Assembly (NCBI GenBank): GCA_934444485.1
Contig: CAKSCN010000008.1
Location: forward strand, 1 to 31,242
Reading direction: 5' to 3'
From: an uncultured Eubacteriales bacterium
GTDB lineage: Bacteria > Bacillota > Clostridia > Oscillospirales > CAG-382
DNA length: 31,242 nt
Shown: piece by piece, positions 1 to 6,720 of the stretch
Layout: the number at the start of each line of letters is the position of its first letter
Numbering within the stretch: position 1 is the first letter of the stretch
Translations under genes and position numbers: made by a program
Notes under the pieces: model-generated
Databases searched by the model: none
What the model was told of the DNA's origin: nothing
What the model saw: only the letters and a program-made list of their open reading frames with translations

Positions 1-502
1 CGTTAAGCTCACCGGCGAAAAGGGTATCTCCCTCGAGGCTGAAGTAGGCGCTATCGGCGGCGAAGAGGACGGCGTTATCGGTGCCGGCGAATGCGCAGAT
101 CCCGATGAGTGCAAGATGATTGCGGATCTCGGCGTAACAATGCTCGCAGCAGGTATCGGTAACATCCATGGTAAGTATCCGGCAAACTGGAAGGGACTCT
201 CCTTCGAGACTCTTGATGCAGTTCAGAAGAAGACAGGCGATATGCCTCTCGTTCTCCACGGCGGCACAGGTATCCCGGCAGACATGATAAAGAAGGCGAT
301 TTCTCTCGGCGTTTCCAAGATCAATGTTAACACCGAGTGCCAGCTCGCTTTTGCCGAGGCAACGAGAAAGTACATCGAAGAGGGCAAGGACCTCGTCGGC
401 AAGGGCTTCGACCCCAGAAAGCTTCTCGCTCCCGGCTTTGAAGCAATTAAGGCTACCGTTAAGGAAAAGATGGAGCTCTTCGGTTCCGTAAACAAGGCGT
501 AA
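1..502 (+). CDS. fba: Class II fructose-1,6-bisphosphate aldolase, C-terminal part (5' end outside window)
   Basis: Zinc-dependent aldolase that cleaves fructose-1,6-bisphosphate to dihydroxyacetone phosphate and glyceraldehyde-3-phosphate in cytoplasmic glycolysis and gluconeogenesis. The frame is open from base 2 and gives 166 residues before the TAA stop. Family signatures are visible: the LEAEVGAIGGEEDG block, the zinc-ligand histidine in GNIHGKYP, a second one in LVLHGGTGIP, and the phosphate-binding INVNTECQLAF segment. A full class II enzyme has about 280-310 residues, so the first 120-150 are missing to the left. It lies directly upstream of a glyceraldehyde-3-phosphate dehydrogenase gene, the next glycolytic step, but that gene has its own promoter. 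No obvious intrinsic terminator follows the stop, so read-through into gap is possible. The identification is secure. Confidence 0.96.
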   Translation, partial: VKLTGEKGISLEAEVGAIGGEEDGVIGAGECADPDECKMIADLGVTMLAAGIGNIHGKYPANWKGLSFETLDAVQKKTGDMPLVLHGGTGIPADMIKKAISLGVSKINVNTECQLAFAEATRKYIEEGKDLVGKGFDPRKLLAPGFEAIKATVKEKMELFGSVNKA

Positions 503-589
503 ATTTCGGCGCAGGGTCGCTTAACCACACGTGAAATTTGTGTCAATATTAAATAATTGTTAAAACCTTGAAAAATATTCAAAAGATAC

Positions 590-618
590 TTGAATCGGTA
601 ATAATTTTATATTACAAT
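590..618 (+). promoter_or_regulatory. Sigma-70-type promoter of the gap gene
   Basis: A -35 hexamer TTGAAT (590-595) and a -10 hexamer TACAAT (613-618) are separated by 17 bases, in an AT-rich stretch between fba and gap. This predicts transcription starting near 625 and a leader of about 35 bases. AGGAGG lies just upstream of the gap ATG. It allows the dehydrogenase to be expressed independently of the aldolase. Confidence 0.6.
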
Positions 619-661
619 GTATCTTGACCAAGCAAAAATACATTAACAGGAGGACATAATC

Positions 662-1720
662 ATGTCAGTTAAAGTTGCTATTAACGGTTTCGGTCGTATC
701 GGCAGACTCGCATTCAGACAGATGTTCGGTGCAGAGGGTTACGAAGTTGTTGCAATCAACGACCTCACAAGCCCCAGAATGCTCGCTCATCTTCTCAAGT
801 ATGACACAGCTCAGGGCAACTATGTTGCAATGGGGCACACCGTAGGTTCCGAGGAGCCCGTACTCGCTGAGGACGGAAAGACTGTTCTTACTCCCGGTTC
901 CATCACCGTAGACGGCAAGAAGATCACAATTTACGCTATGCCTAAGGCAGCAGATCTCCCCTGGGGCGAGCTCGGCGTTGACGTCGTTCTCGAGTGCACA
1001 GGCTTCTACTGCTCCAAGGAAAAGTCTCAGGCTCACCTCGATGCAGGCGCAAAGAAGGTTGTTATCTCCGCTCCCGCAGGCAAGGATCTTAAGACAATCG
1101 TATACAGCGTAAACGAGAAGACCCTCACCAAGGATGACAAGATCATTTCCGCAGCTTCCTGCACAACCAACTGCCTCGCTCCCATGGCAAAGGCGCTCAA
1201 CGATTACGCTCCCATCCAGAGCGGTATCATGACCACCGTTCACGCTTACACGGGCGACCAGATGATCCTCGACGGTCCTCACAGAAAGGGCGACCTCAGA
1301 CGTGCAAGAGCCGGCGCTCAGAACATCGTTCCGAACTCCACCGGTGCTGCAAAGGCAATCGGCCTTGTTATCCCCGAACTCAACGGCAAGCTCATCGGCT
1401 CCGCTCAGAGAGTTCCTACCTGCACAGGTTCCACAACAATCCTCGTTGCTGTAGTTAAGGGTAAGGACATCACGGTTGACGGTATCAACGACGCAATGAA
1501 GGCAGCTGCAAACGAGTCCTTCGGCTACAACGTTGACCAGATCGTTTCTTCCGACGTTATCGGTATGAGATACGGTTCTCTCTTCGATTCCACTCAGACC
1601 ATGGTAGCTAAGATTGACGACGACACCTATCAGGTACAGGTAGTTTCTTGGTACGACAACGAGAACTCCTACACAAGCCAGATGGTTCGTACAATCAAGT
1701 ACTTCGCAGAACTCGGCTAA
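662..1720 (+). CDS. gap: Type I glyceraldehyde-3-phosphate dehydrogenase
   Basis: NAD-dependent enzyme that oxidises and phosphorylates glyceraldehyde-3-phosphate to 1,3-bisphosphoglycerate in cytoplasmic glycolysis. The Rossmann motif NGFGRIGR is at residues 8-15. The catalytic cysteine is C167 in SAASCTTNCLAP, with the activating histidine H194 in TTVHAYTGDQ. The C-terminal WYDNENSYTSQM motif is intact. At 352 residues it is about 15 longer than most family members. The excess sits around residues 58-82, between the KYDTAQG motif and the next strand, in a loop rich in Gly, Glu and Pro. The start is supported by AGGAGG a few bases upstream and the family-typical N-terminus. Codon use is strongly biased to a few preferred codons, as expected for a highly expressed gene. 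It follows fba, is preceded by its own promoter and is followed by a terminator. Confidence 0.98.
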   Translation: MSVKVAINGFGRIGRLAFRQMFGAEGYEVVAINDLTSPRMLAHLLKYDTAQGNYVAMGHTVGSEEPVLAEDGKTVLTPGSITVDGKKITIYAMPKAADLPWGELGVDVVLECTGFYCSKEKSQAHLDAGAKKVVISAPAGKDLKTIVYSVNEKTLTKDDKIISAASCTTNCLAPMAKALNDYAPIQSGIMTTVHAYTGDQMILDGPHRKGDLRRARAGAQNIVPNSTGAAKAIGLVIPELNGKLIGSAQRVPTCTGSTTILVAVVKGKDITVDGINDAMKAAANESFGYNVDQIVSSDVIGMRYGSLFDSTQTMVAKIDDDTYQVQVVSWYDNENSYTSQMVRTIKYFAELG

Positions 1721-1743
1721 TCCGATTTACGAAAAGTATAATG

Positions 1744-1775
1744 AAGGGCACGGGGCTTCGGTTTCGTGCCTTTTT
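1744..1775 (+). terminator. Intrinsic terminator after gap
   Basis: GGCACG (1747-1752) pairs with CGTGCC (1765-1770), extended inward by G-T pairs around a CTTCGG-like loop, and is followed by TTTTT (1771-1775). It is 24 bases past the gap stop codon and before the ribosome binding site of the next gene. Confidence 0.75.
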
Positions 1776-1804
1776 CAATGACTTGACGTGAAAGGAGCTA
1801 TGAC

Positions 1805-2446
1805 ATGAAAAAGATAGTACTTATAGGGGACTCTGTACGCCAGGGGTACGACAAATACGTAAAAGAAGCCCTGAAGGAGGTCGCCGACGTTTATTATCCG
1901 AAAGAGAATTGCCGGTTTTCAACATATATATTAAGAAACCTTATTATATGGAAGCGTGAACTTGAGTGGGGAAGCGATATCGACCTTGTGCATTGGAATG
2001 CGGGACTTTGGGATACCCTTACTATGATTGACGGCGAAAAGCTCGTTCCTCTCGAGGTGTATAAGGAGAATATCGACAGAATATGCCGCCAGATAAAGAT
2101 GCTTTTCCCGAAAGCAAAGATGATTTTCGCAACGTCAACTCCGTGCATCGAGAGACTTTTTGCCGATAGGGACTGCAAACGCAAAAATTCTGATACCGAG
2201 ATGTACAACGCTGCCGCTTGCGAGATTGTGAAAAAACACGGCGGAGAGATAAATGACCTCTATGCGCTTATGAAAGACGTTCCTGAAGCGTACCATTCCG
2301 ATTTGACTCACTTCTATACAAAGGAAGCCACGGAACTTATGACCGGCAAGGTTTTGAGCGTTATCGAAAATGCACTTGACATCAAGGCAAACGTACTTGA
2401 TTACGATAAGTACTTCAGTATCGACGGAGAACCTGTCGGAATATGA
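1805..2446 (+). CDS. SGNH/GDSL-family hydrolase (probable carbohydrate or acyl esterase)
   Basis: A 213-residue protein of the SGNH hydrolase superfamily. The nucleophile motif GDS is at residues 8-10 (IVLIGDSVRQGY). An Asn in HWNAGLWD (N65) fits block III, and DLTHF supplies the catalytic Asp166/His169 pair of block V. Family members remove acetyl or other acyl groups from sugars or lipids. The substrate here is unknown. There is no signal peptide, so it should be cytoplasmic. AAAGGAG lies seven bases before the ATG. It sits between the gap terminator and the GH39-like gene, and a terminator follows it. No promoter was found in the short gap, so it may depend on read-through past the gap terminator. 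The neighbouring glycosidases suggest a role in deacylating oligosaccharides; that is inference from context only. Confidence 0.8.
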   Translation: MKKIVLIGDSVRQGYDKYVKEALKEVADVYYPKENCRFSTYILRNLIIWKRELEWGSDIDLVHWNAGLWDTLTMIDGEKLVPLEVYKENIDRICRQIKMLFPKAKMIFATSTPCIERLFADRDCKRKNSDTEMYNAAACEIVKKHGGEINDLYALMKDVPEAYHSDLTHFYTKEATELMTGKVLSVIENALDIKANVLDYDKYFSIDGEPVGI

Positions 2447-2452
2447 TAGATT

Positions 2453-2481
2453 AAGCACGGATTGAACCCCGTGCTTTTTTT
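2453..2481 (+). terminator. Intrinsic terminator after the SGNH hydrolase gene
   Basis: AGCACGG (2454-2460) pairs perfectly with CCGTGCT (2469-2475) around an 8-base loop and runs into seven T residues (2475-2481). It begins seven bases past the stop codon. Confidence 0.85.
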
Positions 2482-2590
2482 GCGCCGAAGAGTAAGATAT
2501 CGATAAAATTCGGTTGTTTTGTGATATAAATTCCGAAGAATCATAGCTATAATTAATGTAAATGAAAACATAAATTTCGGAGGTAATATT
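2482..2590 (+). promoter_or_regulatory. Upstream region of the GH39-like gene: -10 element, weak -35, possible operator
   Basis: A consensus -10 hexamer TATAAT is at 2548-2553, but the base-optimal -35 position (2525-2530, TATAAA) is poor. This suggests dependence on an activator. TCCGAAGAATCATA (2532-2545) lies just upstream of the -10 and resembles TCCGAAATCATA (4831-4842) in the regulator/GH31 intergenic region. AGATATCG (2495-2502) also recurs there in reverse orientation (4811-4818). GGAGG (2579-2583) is seven bases from the ATG. Activation by the neighbouring AraC-family protein is an inference. Confidence 0.45.
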
Positions 2591-4015
2591 ATGGAACGTT
2601 TTACGAAAATCGGCAGGATAGCGACCAAAAGCGCACTCGAGACGAAAAAATCCCCTTTCGGTATCGGCTTTGAAAAGCTTGACAGAGCCGTCTTCGACCC
2701 CGAAAAAGCATACGACAAAATATCCGAGGTCGGAGCAAAGTGGGTAAGACTTCAGTCCGGCTGGGCAAGAACGGAAAAGGAGGAGGGAGTCTACGACTTC
2801 GCATGGCTCGACGATATCGTCAATAATCTGCTGCGCCGTGGCATGACCCCGTGGCTCTGCCTTTGCTACGGAAATGCGCTGTACGACGACTTTGCAAAAG
2901 ATATATTCGGTGCTGTCGGCTGTCTGCCGGTTTACGACGAAAGACAAAAGAAAGCGTGGAAAAACTACGTTGCAGCAACCGTTTCTCACTTTAAGGACAG
3001 AATCGAATACTACGAAGTTTGGAACGAACCTGACGGAATCTGGTGCTCAAAGAGGGGAGTGGACGGAACAAAATTCGGAGAGTTTACCGCCGCTACGGCT
3101 GACGCTGTGAAAAGCGTTTACCCTGAGGCAAAAGTTGTGGGAGGCGTTGTGTGCAATAGATCTCTCGGATTTATCTGCGAGGCTCTCGTTGCCGGAATGG
3201 GCGGAAAAATTGACGCCATAAGCTACCATGAATACACCCCCGATGAGCGGAAGGTCTATGAAAGAGTTGAGGCTCTTCGATCTCTCGGAAGAATTTATAA
3301 CCCCAAAATGGAGATAATTCAGGGTGAATCCGGCTCACAGTCGAGAAGTGACGGCGCCGGTGCTTTGAGAGGCGGTTCGTGGACGGAGAAGAAACAGGCG
3401 AAACAGTGCCTGCGCCATGCCCTTGCGGACGTAAAGAGCAGGGTCTTGTTCACGTCGTACTTTTCGTGCATGGACATGATAGAGGCTTTAAACGGAACGG
3501 TCGGCAACGTCGCAAGCTACCTCGATTACGGCTACTTCGGTCTCCTCAGTGCAGAGTTCGACGAAAATGGATTTTCGACAGGAGAGTATACTCCCAAAAT
3601 GTCCTACTATGCGTACCAAACTCTCTGCGCCATGATATGCGGCGACTTCGAGGTGGCGGAACTTCCCGTTCTCATAACGCCTGCCGAGTCAAAGAGAAAC
3701 ATCGGTCCCGATTTCCGCAGAACCGATATGGACACCGTCGGAATACGCAAAACGAACGGTTCGAGCGCATATTTCTATTGGTACACGTCCGACATCATGA
3801 CAACCGAGGTCGAGGGTACGACTACGCTTGAGGTTTTTGACCCCGAGCATTCCGTGAAGCTTGTCGATGTGATGGACGGAAGCGTCTTTGCGATACCCGA
3901 GAACATGATTGAAGACCTCCCCGGCGGTTGTCGGAGGATAAAATCACTCCCCGTGAGAGATTACCCCATGGCGCTCATATTCGGCGACTTTGTCGGAATT
4001 GAAAGCGTGAAATAA
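2591..4015 (+). CDS. Clan GH-A glycoside hydrolase, GH39-like
   Basis: A 474-residue protein with a (beta/alpha)8-barrel of the clan A type most like GH39 beta-xylosidase relatives. Early blocks WVRLQSGWARTEKEEGVYDF and DDIVNNLLRRGMTPWLCL match barrel strands of that family. YYEVWNEPDG holds the presumed acid/base Glu146. IIQGESG near residue 246 is the likely nucleophile region, and AISYHEY lies between them. The C-terminal 100 residues form a beta-sandwich-like accessory region. There is no signal peptide, so it probably hydrolyses imported oligosaccharides in the cytoplasm; the sugar cannot be read from sequence. GGAGG seven bases upstream fixes the start. Its stop codon (4013-4015) directly abuts the stop of the convergent regulator gene with no base between. 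Relatives in other clan A families cannot be excluded. Confidence 0.8.
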   Translation: MERFTKIGRIATKSALETKKSPFGIGFEKLDRAVFDPEKAYDKISEVGAKWVRLQSGWARTEKEEGVYDFAWLDDIVNNLLRRGMTPWLCLCYGNALYDDFAKDIFGAVGCLPVYDERQKKAWKNYVAATVSHFKDRIEYYEVWNEPDGIWCSKRGVDGTKFGEFTAATADAVKSVYPEAKVVGGVVCNRSLGFICEALVAGMGGKIDAISYHEYTPDERKVYERVEALRSLGRIYNPKMEIIQGESGSQSRSDGAGALRGGSWTEKKQAKQCLRHALADVKSRVLFTSYFSCMDMIEALNGTVGNVASYLDYGYFGLLSAEFDENGFSTGEYTPKMSYYAYQTLCAMICGDFEVAELPVLITPAESKRNIGPDFRRTDMDTVGIRKTNGSSAYFYWYTSDIMTTEVEGTTTLEVFDPEHSVKLVDVMDGSVFAIPENMIEDLPGGCRRIKSLPVRDYPMALIFGDFVGIESVK

Positions 4016-4792
4016 TCATTTGCGGTTCTTTGCAAGCCTTGCACGGTAGTCGCTTGCGGAGCAGCCGTTCTCTCTTTTGAAGCACTGCGAAAAATACGAC
4101 GGCGACGAAAAGCCGAGGGCTGACGAAACGTTTTCTACCTTAGCTCCGTCCGCAAGCAGTTCACGTGCCTTCGCCATGCGCATATCGAGAAAATATTCGC
4201 CTACCCCCTTTCCGGCGCACTTTGCAAACGCACATTTGAGCGTCGTCATGCACACTCCGCAGTTCTGCGAAAGCTGTTTTAACGACATCGGTTCGCTGAC
4301 ACAGCCCTCCATGACCTTAACCGCACGCCGGTAAACCTCTGACTCCGGCGAATCGGAAAGAATAGGCTCACTGCTCTTTTTCGACAACCTCAGAATGAGT
4401 GCCTCGAGTAAGTGCTTCGCCGCCTCGGTTATGTTTGCTCCGCCGTCAACGGACATATCAATCTCTTCCTCGATAAGCTCAAACAATAAAGCGTCGCTCT
4501 CCGACATCTTGTATACAGACGGCGTGTGTATACGCTCACCCTCGCCCGACAGAAAGTGCAGGGAAATGAAATTGTTCACTCCGCTCCCGAGCATACGGTT
4601 TCGGTGAAATATTCCCGGCGCACCGATAAAAAAGTCGCCGCTTGAAAGCGTGAATACGTCGTCGCCGTATGTTACCTCGAGACTGCCGTCAAGTACGGCG
4701 TTCACCTCAAAGCTGTTGTGCCTGTGACCGTCAAATCTGTAGTCCGCACTCTCGTAAAGATGATAATACTTCTCAAAGCTTCCGACAAGCAT
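4016..4792 (-). CDS. AraC-family transcriptional regulator with cupin sensor domain
   Basis: A 258-residue regulator. The N-terminal 120 residues look like the AraC cupin sugar-sensing domain (HRHNSFEVNAVLDGSLEVTY, then the SSGDFFIGAPGIFHR turn). The C-terminal 100 residues carry the two helix-turn-helix units. The first contains LKQLSQNCGVCMTTLKCAF and the second VENVSSALGFSSPSYFSQCF, the usual AraC signature. The ATG is preceded by GGGAGG (4798-4803 on this strand). It is divergent from the GH31 gene, with 120 bases between its ATG and the chosen GH31 start, and convergent with the GH39-like gene, stop to stop. This placement strongly suggests that it controls one or both glycosidase genes in response to a sugar. 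Effector and regulon are unknown. Confidence 0.93.
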   Translation of the reverse strand: MLVGSFEKYYHLYESADYRFDGHRHNSFEVNAVLDGSLEVTYGDDVFTLSSGDFFIGAPGIFHRNRMLGSGVNNFISLHFLSGEGERIHTPSVYKMSESDALLFELIEEEIDMSVDGGANITEAAKHLLEALILRLSKKSSEPILSDSPESEVYRRAVKVMEGCVSEPMSLKQLSQNCGVCMTTLKCAFAKCAGKGVGEYFLDMRMAKARELLADGAKVENVSSALGFSSPSYFSQCFKRENGCSASDYRARLAKNRK

Positions 4793-4912
4793 ATATACCT
4801 CCCAAATGACCGATATCTAAAGAAAATATGTCCGAAATCATATTTACATCCTTTACATTATATATTATAATACAAATATCGAAATATGTCAACTGTAATT
4901 ACGGAGGTTGCT
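4793..4912 (+). promoter_or_regulatory. Divergent intergenic region with the GH31 gene promoter
   Basis: TTTACA (4843-4848) and TATAAT (4866-4871), 17 bases apart, make a good sigma-70 promoter for the GH31 gene, with a predicted start near 4878. AAATATGTC occurs twice in direct orientation (4824-4832 and 4882-4890, 58 bases apart). One copy is upstream of the -35 and the other overlaps the start region. TCCGAAATCATA (4831-4842) abuts the -35. Such spaced direct repeats suit a dimeric AraC-type regulator, but binding is inferred. No clear promoter was found for the leftward regulator gene. Confidence 0.6.
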
Positions 4913-6472
4913 ATGGAATACAGAGTTAAATTTTTACCCGGCGAGTACTTTTGGGGCGGCGCTACGGTTTTCGGTACGGATATGCCGATAAACTCCGAGA
5001 GCGTTTACTCACGTGACTTCACACTCGATCCCCGCAATCAGATGATGCCTCTCTTCCTTTCGAGTAAGGGACGTTACATCTGGAGTGAAACTACTTTCAA
5101 GGTATGGGTAGACAACGAAAAGAGCGAGCTTTGCTTTGACGGCGGCGAGTTTGAGACCGTGAAAGCAGGGGAGACGCTCCGAGACGCCTACCTTGCCGCA
5201 ATGAAGGCGCATTTCCCGTTCAGCGGCAAAACTCTTCCCCGTGAGTTCTTCAAGACGGCGCAGTACAACACTTGGATGGAGTTCACCTACGATCCCACAC
5301 AGAAAGGCGTTCTTGAGTACGCTCACGCAATAGTCGATCACGGATTTGAACCCGGCATCCTTATAATAGATGAGGGCTGGCACACAAGATACGGTCTCTG
5401 GGAGTGGGATTTCGCAAAGTTCCCCGAACCCAAAGCGATGGTTGATGAGCTTCATTCTCTCGGCTTTACCGTCATGCTCTGGGTAACTCCGCTTGTCACG
5501 CCCGACGGACGCACCTTCTGCACATCGATTCGACGTGAGTTTAATCCCGAAAGCTGGGACAAAATCTTCCTCCGCAATAAAGAGGGCAACGTCGCACTTG
5601 TGCCGTGGTGGAACGGTTATTCGGCAATCCTCGACTTCCGCAAAGAGTGCGACTGCGAATTTATGGGTTCGAGACTTGACGCTCTCATGCGTGATTACGG
5701 CGTTGACGGCTTCAAGTTCGACGGTGGGTCCTACCATATGTATAATCCGAAAGAGCTTGTCAACGGCACACCCCGTGACGATATGGATCCGGGTGAGCTG
5801 AATATTGCGTGGAATAAGTTCGGTACAAGATACCGCTTCCATGAGTATAAAGATACCTTCAAGGGCGGCGGCGAGGCGACGATTCAGCGCCTTTGCGACA
5901 GAGGGCACCGTTGGGAGCGAGACGGCATAAACACAATTCTTCCTTGCTCGCTTATGCAGGGACTCATGGGTCATCCTTTCATCTGCCCCGATATGATAGG
6001 CGGCGGTGAGTGGTCGTTTAACTTTATGCCGGACTTCAAGGTTGACGAAGAGCTGTTCATCAGAATGGCGCAGGCGTCCGCACTTTTCCCCATGATGCAG
6101 TTCTCGTGGGCACCGTGGCGCGCTCTCTCCGAGAAGTCGTATAAGGTCGTCGTTGAAGCGGCACAGCTCCATAAGAGAATGGCGGACGAAATAATCGCTC
6201 TCGTCGCCGACGCCGAAAAGAGCGGCGAACCGATACTCCGCACTCTCGAGTACAACGACCCCGGCCACGGAAACGAAGCCGTCACCGATGAGTTCATGCT
6301 CGGCAAGGATATCCTCGTTTGCCCGATTATCACCAAAGGAACGTTCGAGAAGGACGTCGTTTTCCCGAGCGGTACATGGCGTGACGAGGACGGAAACACA
6401 TACGAGGGCGGAAGAACGGCGAGAGTGCCGTCACCCTTGGAAAAGCTTCTGTGGTTCAGACGTGTCAAGTAA
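4913..6472 (+). CDS. Short glycoside hydrolase family 31-type enzyme (alpha-glycosidase)
   Basis: Retaining alpha-glycosidase of the GH31 type, 519 residues from the chosen start. DGFKFDGGS carries the nucleophile aspartate (about D270). CPDMIGGGEW resembles the acid/base region. LIIDEGWHTRYGLWEWD and GFTVMLWVTPLVTPDG are typical barrel strands. The C-terminus (KDILVCPIITKGT, VFPSGTWRD) matches the beta-sandwich that follows the GH31 barrel. Classical members have 650-800 residues with a large N-terminal domain; here only about 110 residues precede the barrel. An upstream in-frame ATG at 4886 would add nine residues, but it has no ribosome binding site, whereas GGAGG (4903-4907) precedes the ATG at 4913. 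There is no signal peptide. Alpha-glucosidase or alpha-xylosidase activity is possible; substrate unknown. The gene is divergent from the AraC-family gene that probably regulates it. Confidence 0.85.
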   Translation: MEYRVKFLPGEYFWGGATVFGTDMPINSESVYSRDFTLDPRNQMMPLFLSSKGRYIWSETTFKVWVDNEKSELCFDGGEFETVKAGETLRDAYLAAMKAHFPFSGKTLPREFFKTAQYNTWMEFTYDPTQKGVLEYAHAIVDHGFEPGILIIDEGWHTRYGLWEWDFAKFPEPKAMVDELHSLGFTVMLWVTPLVTPDGRTFCTSIRREFNPESWDKIFLRNKEGNVALVPWWNGYSAILDFRKECDCEFMGSRLDALMRDYGVDGFKFDGGSYHMYNPKELVNGTPRDDMDPGELNIAWNKFGTRYRFHEYKDTFKGGGEATIQRLCDRGHRWERDGINTILPCSLMQGLMGHPFICPDMIGGGEWSFNFMPDFKVDEELFIRMAQASALFPMMQFSWAPWRALSEKSYKVVVEAAQLHKRMADEIIALVADAEKSGEPILRTLEYNDPGHGNEAVTDEFMLGKDILVCPIITKGTFEKDVVFPSGTWRDEDGNTYEGGRTARVPSPLEKLLWFRRVK

Positions 6473-6473
6473 T

Positions 6474-6584
6474 ATTTAGTGCAAAAATGCACGTCCGGAA
6501 CTTGTAATAATCTGCTGCATGATGTAATATTCTGCTTGCGAAGAGGGTGGCGACGCCCTCTTTTCTTGTCATTATGCACTAAAT
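6474..6584. repeat. 10-base perfect inverted repeat flanking a 111-base intergenic block
   Basis: ATTTAGTGCA (6474-6483) and its exact complement TGCACTAAAT (6575-6584) bound the segment just after the GH31 stop. Inside lie a small hairpin GTGCAAAAATGCAC (6479-6492) and the terminator at 6541-6564. No coding potential was seen. It could be an extended RNA stem or the remains of a very small element. Nothing identifies a family. Confidence 0.4.
6541..6564 (+). terminator. Intrinsic terminator after the GH31 gene
   Basis: AAGAGGGTG (6541-6549) pairs with CGCCCTCTT (6554-6562), with one G-T pair, around a GCGA tetraloop of the GNRA type. It is followed by TTTTC. It lies about 70 bases past the GH31 stop. 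Confidence 0.85.
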
Positions 6585-6628
6585 TGTGTACCGAAAATAT
6601 ACAAACTGCTGAAAAACATCAAACGCAC

Positions 6629-6657
6629 TTGACATTATTTGAAGAGAGGTGTATAAT
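6629..6657 (+). promoter_or_regulatory. Consensus sigma-70 promoter of the giant dockerin protein gene
   Basis: TTGACA (6629-6634) and TATAAT (6652-6657) are both perfect consensus hexamers with the optimal 17-base spacing. Transcription should start near 6664, giving a leader of about 57 bases that ends in AAAGGAG (6707-6713), seven bases before the ATG. This predicts strong, largely constitutive expression unless repressed. Confidence 0.88.
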
Positions 6658-6720
6658 GTATCTGTGTGTAGTTATGTTTGCGAGCATAACGGCATAAATA
6701 AATAACAAAGGAGAGTTATT

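Noticed and set aside
502..538. AAATTTC/GAAATTT inverted repeat after fba, considered as a terminator.
   Set aside because: The stem is AT-rich, the loop is over 20 bases and no T-tract follows.
5009..6268. A 419-codon reverse-strand frame opposite the GH31 gene.
   Set aside because: The GH31 frame carries conserved catalytic motifs; the opposite frame has none and no start signal.
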